From Argonema antarcticum A004/B2 (GTDB lineage: Bacteria > Cyanobacteriota > Cyanobacteriia > Cyanobacteriales > Aerosakkonemataceae): 64,000 bases of DNA. The notes beneath the pieces are model-generated. The model had not been told where the DNA came from, did no database searches, and was given only the letters and a program-made list of their open reading frames with translations. The stretch covers positions 1 through 64,000 of the forward strand of contig NZ_JAIQZN010000029.1 in NCBI RefSeq assembly GCF_023333585.1, read 5' to 3'. The translations under genes and the position numbers were made by a program. Position 1 is the first letter of the stretch, and every line of letters starts with the position of its first letter. Shown piece after piece: positions 45,193-52,451 of the stretch.

Positions 45193-45981
45193 TTAGTTAG
45201 TGGGAGGTTTATTAAACGTACAGCATGGTACGAAAGGTTTGGAGGCAATATCACCTAAATCGAGCGATCGCATTAGCTTATCCCAATCTGCTTTCAGCGC
45301 CGCATCCTCAGAATTATTCATGCGAGCTTCTGCCAAAACATTAAAAGCATCATACCAAAAACCATTTCCTAAATACAGATTAGACCGTTCTCGCGGTCTA
45401 GCTGTATCTAACTGCTGCATCAGTTCTCGACTAGGTGCAACGCGCTCGATTTCTCCTTCCACAGAAATGCGATCCTCTGAATTTTTTGGATCGCAGTTAA
45501 TTGTAAAATACCAACGATAACGTTTGCCAATTTCAAGTGTCGGAGATCCGGATGGAAGACGTAGACTAATAAAGCCTGGTGTTGCAGATAGGGGCATTTT
45601 TGTTAGCGGCAGAACATCGTTTCCTGCTTCGTCTTGAACTTCAAAGCTGAAAGAGTCTACATCTTGGGACGCAAATGAAATATAAAACCAAAAAGTTTCT
45701 TGGGCAGCGATCGCTTTTCCAGATGCAGGCATGAGGGCAATTATAGGAGATTTTTCAGAAGATTCTCCACTCGGACACTTAGAATTACCAGGACGACCTC
45801 CACCTCCTCCTTGTGGGCCACCGGGCGTACCTGTTTTGGGTGGATTTGGAGGAGGTGATGTGTTTTTGCTCAACTGTATTTCCCCTGAGAAATTGCCGAT
45901 AAAGCTAGCGATCGCGTCGGGTGCGCGTAGAGCGATCGCTAAGATCGCAATCAGGCTGAATTTGATTAGCTGTACGGGCAT
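45193..45981 (-). CDS. DUF928 domain protein, exported
   Basis: A 262-aa protein with a signal peptide (LIKFSLIAILAIALRAPDAIAS), a low-complexity Pro/Gly linker (residues 44-65) and the DUF928 domain: SPIIALMPASGKAIAAQETF, FWFYISFASQ, KRYRWYFTINCDPKNSEDR and a C-terminal FWYDAFNVLAEARMNN. Function unknown; members commonly sit beside CHASE2 and CHAT-TPR genes. The start lies 2 nt after the kinase stop, so it is the third gene of the operon from 49798. A longer upstream open frame on this strand is just kinase sequence in another frame. Confidence 0.88.
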   Translation of the reverse strand: MPVQLIKFSLIAILAIALRAPDAIASFIGNFSGEIQLSKNTSPPPNPPKTGTPGGPQGGGGGRPGNSKCPSGESSEKSPIIALMPASGKAIAAQETFWFYISFASQDVDSFSFEVQDEAGNDVLPLTKMPLSATPGFISLRLPSGSPTLEIGKRYRWYFTINCDPKNSEDRISVEGEIERVAPSRELMQQLDTARPRERSNLYLGNGFWYDAFNVLAEARMNNSEDAALKADWDKLMRSLDLGDIASKPFVPCCTFNKPPTN

Positions 45982-45983
45982 TT

Positions 45984-48134
45984 TTATTTGGATTGTCGAG
46001 TCTGAAATGAAGTATAAGCTATCCCAGACACTCCTGTTACAACCCAAGCTAAAATAGAAGGGATAAGTGGTAGCCAAGCACCTTGAATAAACAAAGCAAA
46101 GTAAAATACATATAAAATAGCAATGAAAATTGTTAGGGCTAACCATATAATTAATAATGGTGAATAACGCCAATACCAAACAATTATTCCACCTATTAAC
46201 GAGCAAATCAAAACTAAAATTGCATCTCCCCACTGAGGCAACCACCACAATAAAGGACGCTTATCCAAAACTGTACTTAGAATTTGACTTACCATGTGAG
46301 CGTGAACGAACAAACCTGGCATTATACCCAGTGGTGTATTGTGATTATCTTTCACACTATCGGCAATAGTTCCGATCAGAATTATTTTATCTTCGATCAA
46401 ACTAGAGTTAACGCGATCGCTCAAAATATCCGTCACCGTGACTTGCTTGGCAACTTCAGAACTTGAACGATAATTTAGTAGCACTTGGTTGCCTCTTGCA
46501 TCTATGTTTTGATATCCCCCAGCGCGACTTTCTAGCGATTTAAATACTATGTTATACTCTGGTTTTTCAAACACCCAATCTTGTTCTGAGGTAACCTTTG
46601 TTTGAATATTTTTTTCATCCAGGTATCTATAAGCTAATTGAAAGCTAAAACTATGGCCTGTATTACAATCCTGAAAACCTTCTTTTGCATCTGGATAACG
46701 AGATAAAAGATAACGACGAACAGTATTTATGCCATCAATATCGTACAATAAGTTAACAAAACCTAACCTTTCTATGGTGCTTTTAGGTGGGGGTGCAATA
46801 CTTTCTTTGTCAGCAGCAAATTTACATATAGCAATCAGACGATTATTTTTTTTCAGATGAGCGACAAATTTATCATAGCCCGGTGGTACAGGTCGATCGC
46901 GATAAAGATCTAAGCCAATTACTATTGGTTGATACTGTTGAAGTTTATCTAAAAGTTGCGCTAGGATCGCATCTGGCAGCGGATGACCGTATTTGGCGAT
47001 ATCCTTTTCATTAGCTACTACCATGAGGATGCGAGAATCTAGACGTTCGGGAGGACGCGATCGCATTAAACGATCGTAAGCTTGTAACTCCGACGATTGC
47101 AATATCCCAAACCACCTTATCCCCATCACTGCGCTTGTTACCAACACACTCGCCAGCAACACTTTTGGCAAATCCCGCCATCTAAACCTAACTTTTGGCT
47201 TAGTTTGACGCGATTTCAACCTTTCTAAAATAACTTGCGTATTTTGAGGTCGATTTTTTGGCAAAGTCGCCATCAAATCATCAATTAACTCTGCAAACCA
47301 CTTAGAAATATTTGTAGCTTCATCTCGCCAAATCAACCTACCCTTTGCGTTTGTGCGAAATTTATTGGGGTTTTTGCTAGTCAACAAATGCACAAATGTG
47401 CGCCCCAAAGCAAAAAAATCAGATTGCGGAACTGCTTGTCCTTGATGTTGTTCTGGTGCGGTATATCCTTGCGAAAAAACTATCGTGACATTGTGTTCTG
47501 ACAGTCGATCGATATCAACAGGCGTAATTTCTCCTACTGTACCGAAATCAATTAACGCCAGTTGCCCATCTGGGCGAAGCATAATATTGGATGGCTTAAT
47601 ATCACGATGAAAAATTTCTCTTTTGTGTATTATACCTAAAATTATTGCTAATTCTTTCAGCCAATTAATTGCTAAATTTTCAGTTATTTTCCCATTTCTT
47701 TCTAACCACTGTTCCAAATTATGTCCTTCAATTTTTTCCATTACTAAGCAATGCAATTGCTTGCCTCTCTTGCCATACGAAATCGTAAAATAACCTTTAA
47801 CGCTGACTCTAGGAATTCCCGGATGTCTAAGCGTCATTAAAACCCGCGCCTCTCGCTCAAACAGGTGTACCATACCGGAATTGCGGTTGATTTTTAAAAC
47901 TTTTGGTATTTGCCAATCTTCTTCCCCAACACCCCAATCTTGCACCTCAAATATTTCCGCATTACCTGTTTCGTTTAAGTCTCGCAAAGGTTTGATCAAT
48001 CGATAGCGATCGTTCACAAACAACGACGTACCACAACTTTGACACTGTTTGAGATTGTCAGGATTTTCTCGTCGATCGCACTCAGGATTAATGCAGTAGT
48101 TTACACCGAAAGATTCTTCGTTAATGTTACTCAT
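45984..48134 (-). CDS. Ser/Thr protein kinase with CHASE2 sensor
   Basis: A 716-aa protein. An N-terminal zinc-ribbon-like knot (C14-x4-C19, C31-x2-C34) precedes a Hanks-type kinase (residues 44-300: catalytic loop FHRDIKPSNIM, metal-binding DFG in ALIDFGTVGE, GYTAPEQHQG). A transmembrane helix (residues 325-345) leads to an extracytoplasmic CHASE2 domain (YDRLMRSRPPERLDSRILMV, IVIGLDLYRDRP), then three C-terminal helices near 620-705. Topology fits transmembrane signalling, but with the kinase N-terminal to the sensor. It starts 11 bp after the NB-ARC stop. Confidence 0.93.
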   Translation of the reverse strand: MSNINEESFGVNYCINPECDRRENPDNLKQCQSCGTSLFVNDRYRLIKPLRDLNETGNAEIFEVQDWGVGEEDWQIPKVLKINRNSGMVHLFEREARVLMTLRHPGIPRVSVKGYFTISYGKRGKQLHCLVMEKIEGHNLEQWLERNGKITENLAINWLKELAIILGIIHKREIFHRDIKPSNIMLRPDGQLALIDFGTVGEITPVDIDRLSEHNVTIVFSQGYTAPEQHQGQAVPQSDFFALGRTFVHLLTSKNPNKFRTNAKGRLIWRDEATNISKWFAELIDDLMATLPKNRPQNTQVILERLKSRQTKPKVRFRWRDLPKVLLASVLVTSAVMGIRWFGILQSSELQAYDRLMRSRPPERLDSRILMVVANEKDIAKYGHPLPDAILAQLLDKLQQYQPIVIGLDLYRDRPVPPGYDKFVAHLKKNNRLIAICKFAADKESIAPPPKSTIERLGFVNLLYDIDGINTVRRYLLSRYPDAKEGFQDCNTGHSFSFQLAYRYLDEKNIQTKVTSEQDWVFEKPEYNIVFKSLESRAGGYQNIDARGNQVLLNYRSSSEVAKQVTVTDILSDRVNSSLIEDKIILIGTIADSVKDNHNTPLGIMPGLFVHAHMVSQILSTVLDKRPLLWWLPQWGDAILVLICSLIGGIIVWYWRYSPLLIIWLALTIFIAILYVFYFALFIQGAWLPLIPSILAWVVTGVSGIAYTSFQTRQSK

Positions 48135-48145
48135 AAAAATCGTAG

Positions 48146-49798
48146 TTATTTAAGCAGATTAAGAATATTTTCCCTCGCATATCCAACAAAGTGAGGCGAT
48201 TTATCTTGCAACATAAATAAAATTTGGTTAAAATAATATGCGATTCTGCTTTCTTCTCTAAAAAATTCCTTCAACTTATTCTTAATTGGTGTAATTATCA
48301 AACGTAATTGAATAGCATTTACCTCTGAGTCTTCATCCGCAGAAGTGACAAGCGCGTGGTTCCTTAAACGCTCAAAGTTATCAACATTTTGGTAGCTTAT
48401 TGCTTGTAGAATTTCTTCATATACCTGAACGATTAAGTGCTTAGTTACATACCTCATAACTAATGGTTGTAGTGTAAAAAGAACTGACTCACCTTCTATG
48501 TTTTTTTCAACTAGCGATCGCCTACTCAAAGACTCCAAAGCTTCGATAGATTCCGACCTGGATACTGTTAGCAAAATCTTCTCTTGCATCCTCAAAGGAA
48601 AACAAAGACGATTTTCGATCGCCAGCCAGTACATTATCTCTTTTTCTAACACTGACAAACGATCGAACTGCTCGTCTAGTAAATTCCGAAAAATCTCCCC
48701 AATTACCAAAGTATTTTGTGCCAAAAATTGTTTTATATTCCCTTCAAATAAGTTTTTAATAGTATGACAAACTAGCTTTAATGCCAAGGGATTACCTCGA
48801 TATGAATCTATTAGGTTACCGCATTCTTTTTGGTAAGACAAACCTTGTACCTGCAAAAGTTCCTGTGCGTCTGGCAATTTCAAACCATCCAATTCCTTGC
48901 AGCGAACGGCAAAACCCTCCCTTGATAGCGAGATAAATTCTTGGGGTTTCTCCCGACTCGTTATTACCAGACAACTTTGATGGTTTGATTGTCCTGCAAT
49001 CCTGAGTAATTCACCATACTTTTCATATCCTTGGAGATGTTGTCCTGCCAAATTACCACCGCGCAAAACGCCTTCATAATTATCCAAAACAATCAGACAC
49101 CGATGCTTACGCAAATACTCGATTAACCGTGATAAACTAATAGTAGATATTAGAGAGTAATCGGTTGTGACTCGTTGCGAAAGAGATAATATTAAATTAG
49201 TAAGAATTTCTTCAAAAGGAGGAGCATGACGAAGCGATCGCCAAATAACAAACTCAAAACTATCCTGTAACTGTTGAATTAACTTCACAGTTAGGGCGGT
49301 TTTTCCAATTCCACCCATACCAAACATAGTCAGCAAGCGACAGCGATCGCTCAAAATCCATTCTTTGAGCGTTTTTAGTTCCTCTTGGCGACCGAAAAAA
49401 ACAGGTACATCCGGCGCTTCACCCCAATCTTGATACGGTTTGATCGATGGCGATTTTCTGTATTCTGCCAGCCAATCAATAATGTTTCTCCAGTTTGATA
49501 ACGAATTTGGGTTTCGTTTGCTCAGATTCTCAACATATCGATACAAAGTTTTAGATAAATCCGCTTCTACCCCTCTGGGAGTCTTATGCAGTTTTTGGGC
49601 CATTGCCGCCGGACTGTAACCGCAAAGCAATCCCCGCAGGTGCAGCTTTTCAGTCTCCGTTAGTTCCCTTCTTTTATAAGCTGCCAAAACCTGCTTAGCT
49701 TGGGCCAAGTCTGCGTACAGCTTATCGAGGTTCCAATCATTTGCGGCTTCTGTGAATTCAGCTGATGATCGATCGCACATAAATGCCATTACAGACAA
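48146..49798 (-). CDS. HTH-NB-ARC STAND NTPase
   Basis: A 550-aa protein. Residues 25-95 form a vMAP-like HTH (LTETEKLHLRGLLCGYSPAA, then KTPRGVEADLSKTLYRYVEN). The NB-ARC NTPase follows: FFGRQEELKTLKEWI, Walker A GMGGIGKTALT, Walker B CLIVLDNYE, sensor LVITSREKP, and GNPLALKLV of the ARC region. A winged-helix and a helical tail end the protein. The WD40 or TPR sensor arrays that usually follow are missing. Such STAND proteins act as ligand-gated switches in conflict or death pathways. First gene of the NB-ARC/CHASE2-kinase/DUF928 operon. Internal Met at residues 4 and 7 are alternative starts. Confidence 0.9.
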   Translation of the reverse strand: MSVMAFMCDRSSAEFTEAANDWNLDKLYADLAQAKQVLAAYKRRELTETEKLHLRGLLCGYSPAAMAQKLHKTPRGVEADLSKTLYRYVENLSKRNPNSLSNWRNIIDWLAEYRKSPSIKPYQDWGEAPDVPVFFGRQEELKTLKEWILSDRCRLLTMFGMGGIGKTALTVKLIQQLQDSFEFVIWRSLRHAPPFEEILTNLILSLSQRVTTDYSLISTISLSRLIEYLRKHRCLIVLDNYEGVLRGGNLAGQHLQGYEKYGELLRIAGQSNHQSCLVITSREKPQEFISLSREGFAVRCKELDGLKLPDAQELLQVQGLSYQKECGNLIDSYRGNPLALKLVCHTIKNLFEGNIKQFLAQNTLVIGEIFRNLLDEQFDRLSVLEKEIMYWLAIENRLCFPLRMQEKILLTVSRSESIEALESLSRRSLVEKNIEGESVLFTLQPLVMRYVTKHLIVQVYEEILQAISYQNVDNFERLRNHALVTSADEDSEVNAIQLRLIITPIKNKLKEFFREESRIAYYFNQILFMLQDKSPHFVGYARENILNLLK

Positions 49799-49810
49799 CC
49801 GTTGTAAAAT

Positions 49811-49880
49811 TCCTAACCTAAATCCTAACCTAATTCACAACCTCTGTTGTGCTTGAGCCACTGCTTGCCTGGGCTATCCT
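49811..49880 (+). promoter_or_regulatory. Phased-repeat promoter element, copy A
   Basis: TCCTAACCTAAA, TCCTAACCTAAT and TCACAACCTCTG are three 12-bp-phased repeats. The last contributes to the palindrome CACAAC-N4-GTTGTG (49836-49851). Exactly 23 nt after it stands TATCCT (49875-49880), then CTTCTCATGC. Two more copies share all spacings. It is oriented toward the metalloprotease gene at 50144 and lies just upstream of the divergent NB-ARC operon. Confidence 0.7.
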
Positions 49881-50028
49881 CTTCTCATGCTCACCAAAGA
49901 GCAGACAATCAGAACGTTCTCACATACTCTCCCTGCTTAATCGAGAATAGCAGGCGCAAGACCGGGTTTTCCAGAAAACCCGCGTTTTTTCTGCAAATCG
50001 AAACTGCAAATACAGGGTAGTTCTACTG

Positions 50029-50070
50029 CGGGAGAAAACATTGTAGCGGTTACACCACGCCAGAAGCAAA
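50029..50070 (+). pseudogene. Decayed CAP-domain gene fragment
   Basis: GGAGAAAACATTGTAGCGG and CCAGAAGCA match the stretch encoding GENIAAGYSTPEA in the intact CAP gene (about 59527-59565: GGAGAAAACATTGCAGCGG ... CCAGAAGCA), with small deletions. It is short, but it lies downstream of the same type of leader as the CAP gene. Confidence 0.45.
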
Positions 50071-50143
50071 GGAGCGATCGTTACACATTAGTTAGGCTGC
50101 ATTCGCATTCTTAATTCTTTTTATTACTTTCACCGAGGTTTCT

Positions 50144-51472
50144 ATGCCATTCAATATTGAATTTGACTACCGATTTGATAGCAAGGGGTTTTTCAACGAT
50201 CCAGCACGAAGGCAGGCTTTAGAAGCAGCAGGGAATATTTGGGAAAGCTACATCCAAGATGAATTTCCCGATGTGGGAGCTGGCATTCAGTTAAATGCGA
50301 TAAATCCTGAAACAGATCAACCAGTTCCAGTTACTTTACCTTCTGGAATTGACGATTTGTTGATTTTCGTTGGTAGTGAAGATCTCACAGGCAGTACCCT
50401 TGGCGAGGGAGGATCTTCAAGCGGCGCTGCTGGCACTATTTTCGAGAAGCGATACTTCGGCTCTAATTTTGAGCCTCACGTGGGTCATATCGTATTTGAC
50501 ACGAATAGTCCAGATGGAAGTCCACGTCTGTGGTTTTTTGACCCCACACCCACCACAGGCAATGATATTCCACCCGGACAATCTGACTTTATTTCCATCG
50601 CCTTGCATGAAATAGGGCACGTTTTGGGAGTGGGACAAGCCGAAATTTTTGACACACTAGGTAACGGAGCCAAATTTAATGGCTTGAATGCTCTAAGCGT
50701 TAACGGAGGTCAACCAATTCCGCTTGAAAGCGACTTAGCACATATTAAAGAAGGTTTCCTAAGCGATAATCAGCCTGTCCTTATGGACCCATCAGGAACC
50801 CCCGGACGCACTTTACCGACACCGGCTGACTTGGCAGTATTGGCAGATATTGGCTACCAAATTCCAGGCTATCAAGCTCAAGGTTCAACGCCACCAATAG
50901 CGACAGAAGGTGCTGACCAAATATTTGGCACAGTTTTGGCCGATATGATCAACGGGTTAGATGGCAACGACCAAATTCAAGGAGATCTTGGCAACGATAT
51001 GATCTTGGGGTTAACAGGCGATGATAACATTTTTGGTCAGCAAGATAACGATGCTCTCTTTGGCAATCGAGGTAACGATCAAATCCTGGGCGAGTTAGGC
51101 GATGACGTTATTTATGGTGGAAGAGACGATGATAATTTGTTTGGCGAAGAGGGCAACGATTATCTATCAGGCGATCGCGGCAATGACCAACTTAGAGGCG
51201 GTGCTGGCAGGGATACCTTTGTTTTTCGCGCCGAAAGCAGTACGGATGTAATTAGTGATTTTGTAGTAACAGAAGACTTCATCCAGGTGGCTGGTGGTCT
51301 GGGTTTTAATAGTGGAGCAGATTTGTTAGGCGCTATTGCCACTCCTATCCCAGTTACAGGTGGAGGACTGCTTTCGGAAATTACCCTTAGTGCTGGAAAC
51401 ACCATTAGAGTCTTTAGCGATGTTGCTTTGACAGCGGCAAACTTTACGATCGCAGGCCCTACTACCTTGTAA
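50144..51472 (+). CDS. Zinc metalloprotease (N-terminal) with RTX C-terminus
   Basis: A 442-aa secreted-type protein. Residues 1-245 form a metzincin-like protease: INIEFDYRF-type FNIEFDYRFDSKGFF, IDDLLIFVGS, and HEIGH at 155-159. The third ligand is not in the contiguous HExxHxxGxxH position (Gln there). His200 in DLAHIKEG, followed by Met214 in VLMDP (Met-turn), suggests a leishmanolysin-like displaced ligand. Residues 260-360 are RTX nonapeptides (GLDGNDQIQG, GNRGNDQILG, GGRDDDNLFG), ending in DTFVF and a beta-rich cap. No signal peptide, fitting type I secretion. A paralogue with the two halves swapped lies at 60658. Confidence 0.9.
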   Translation: MPFNIEFDYRFDSKGFFNDPARRQALEAAGNIWESYIQDEFPDVGAGIQLNAINPETDQPVPVTLPSGIDDLLIFVGSEDLTGSTLGEGGSSSGAAGTIFEKRYFGSNFEPHVGHIVFDTNSPDGSPRLWFFDPTPTTGNDIPPGQSDFISIALHEIGHVLGVGQAEIFDTLGNGAKFNGLNALSVNGGQPIPLESDLAHIKEGFLSDNQPVLMDPSGTPGRTLPTPADLAVLADIGYQIPGYQAQGSTPPIATEGADQIFGTVLADMINGLDGNDQIQGDLGNDMILGLTGDDNIFGQQDNDALFGNRGNDQILGELGDDVIYGGRDDDNLFGEEGNDYLSGDRGNDQLRGGAGRDTFVFRAESSTDVISDFVVTEDFIQVAGGLGFNSGADLLGAIATPIPVTGGGLLSEITLSAGNTIRVFSDVALTAANFTIAGPTTL

Positions 51473-51520
51473 CAGAACTGTAAATTGGCTGGTATTTTCC
51501 TAACATTAGGACGAAAAAAA

Positions 51521-51859
51521 ATGACTGAACTATCTAAGTATTTGATGACCGCTGTTATTTCCTCTGTTTTAGCTTCTGGATGCTTAATTGCTACTTCCAG
51601 TAAAGCTTTTGCAGATATAAAAATAGGAAATAATCAACAGACAAATCAGACTAAAACAAACTCGCAAGTTTACTCTATAGATGAGTGGCCTGAAGTACGA
51701 GAAGAGCTTTGCGGTAAATGTAAGTCCGATCGCAATTCTGACGAAAACAAAGTTTCCGTTCCCGAACCATCTTCGGTAATTGCCCTGGTAATACTGGGTG
51801 GCTCTTTGTTGCTGACCAACAAGATAAAGCCCAGATATATCTGGCTTAGGAACAAATAG
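51521..51859 (+). CDS. Small PEP-CTERM-like exported protein
   Basis: A 112-aa protein with an N-terminal leader (MTAVISSVLASGCLIATSSKAFA) and a C-terminal sorting signal VPEPSSVIALVILGGSLLL followed by basic KIKPR, the layout recognised by exosortase. The leader also has LASGC, which could be read as a lipobox, but the AFA cleavage site is equally good. The 60-residue mature part is Asn/Gln/Thr-rich with CGKC. An upstream in-frame start at 51485 adds nothing. Function unknown. Confidence 0.75.
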   Translation: MTELSKYLMTAVISSVLASGCLIATSSKAFADIKIGNNQQTNQTKTNSQVYSIDEWPEVREELCGKCKSDRNSDENKVSVPEPSSVIALVILGGSLLLTNKIKPRYIWLRNK

Positions 51860-51930
51860 CTGTGTTTCCAAAAGCGATCGCATTCCTAAAAATCCGATCG
51901 CTTCCCCTTCGCTCTATCTAGGATGTAGAA

Positions 51931-52164
51931 ATGTCATCAGAATCTGACAATCCGCCAACTACCATTAACGAAATTTTCGCCCGGATTGAGAGCCTTCTGC
52001 TTGAAACTTGGCAAGAAACGGGCTTTGGGTGTTTGACCATCGAAAGCGATCGGCCCAAAGATAAAAAAATTCGGATAATTATCAAGGGTGGCACTCATTA
52101 TCGGTATGTTATTACTGATGAAGAAGTTGTGAGGTGGGCTGGAAACAAATCTTTACGATCGTAA
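51931..52164 (+). CDS. 77-aa conserved protein in duplicated unit, copy 1
   Basis: A small acidic protein: MSSESDNPPTTINEIFARIE, a helix LLLETWQETG, then strands GCLTIESDRP, KIRIIIKGG, YRYVITDEEVVRWAG. The helix-strand-strand layout loosely recalls short nucleic-acid or regulator proteins, but I recognise no family. The nucleotide sequence is identical to copy 2 at 62164, synonymous sites included, which means recent duplication or gene conversion. It follows an RTX gene and a PEP-CTERM gene and precedes a candidate RNA. Confidence 0.65.
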   Translation: MSSESDNPPTTINEIFARIESLLLETWQETGFGCLTIESDRPKDKKIRIIIKGGTHYRYVITDEEVVRWAGNKSLRS

Positions 52165-52191
52165 TTCTACCCCTAGTGGTATAATTCATGC

Positions 52192-52415
52192 AAATGCTGG
52201 AGTGAGGCAGATGCCCGCACCGCAAAAAGCATCCCTAAAGGGTGCAAGATGCAGCTTGAGGCGTAACGGCTAAAAGCAGGGACGCTGTACGATTGTAAGT
52301 ATCGACAGCCAACAACTTTAAATCAACTTAATATTTAGAGAACCTAGTCTGTGACGGATGTGAGTTTCGCGGGGCTGGGGAAATGGTTAAATTTGCCATT
52401 TCCCCAGCTTTTTGT
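52192..52415 (+). ncRNA. Candidate structured RNA / 5' leader, copy 1
   Basis: A consensus TATAAT (52180-52185) predicts a start near 52192. Roughly 180 nt with several short complementary segments follow, then the terminator at 52374. No long open frame. Conserved in the second copy at 62426. It ends 37 nt before the ATG of the giant protein gene at 52452, so it may be either a free small RNA or an attenuator leader. I could not match it to a known riboswitch class. No -35 at standard spacing is evident. Confidence 0.5.
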
Positions 52416-52420
52416 TTTTG
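52374..52420 (+). terminator. Strong intrinsic terminator, copy 1
   Basis: GCTGGGGAAATGG and CCATTTCCCCAGC form a perfect 13-bp stem around the 9-nt loop TTAAATTTG, followed by TTTTTGTTTTTG. Confidence 0.9.
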
Positions 52421-52451
52421 TCAACCAATAATTTTGTGAGGAATTTAGATT

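Larger units (their letters stand above)
49799..50143. other. Divergent regulatory region
   Basis: Holds promoter element copy A (49811-49880), then a leader resembling the one before the CAP gene: GAACGTTCTCA near 49912 and ACCGGGTTTTCCAGAAAACC near 49962, with GCGTTTTTTCT following (compare 58611 and 58657-58690). A decayed CAP-domain coding fragment lies near 50029-50070. Confidence 0.6.
51872..52415 (+). repeat. Large direct repeat, copy 1
   Basis: Starts with the hairpin AAGCGATCG...CGATCGCTT (51872-51903), then the 77-aa ORF, a candidate RNA and a terminator. The same unit occurs at 62105-62649 in the same orientation, offset 10,233 to 10,234 bp. The ORF half is identical; the RNA half has about ten differences by eye. 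Confidence 0.9.

Noticed and set aside
52192-52415. c-di-GMP (GEMM) riboswitch
   Set aside because: GGGACGC occurs, but the following AAAGCC and the other conserved GEMM segments are missing. Kept only as an unclassified RNA candidate.
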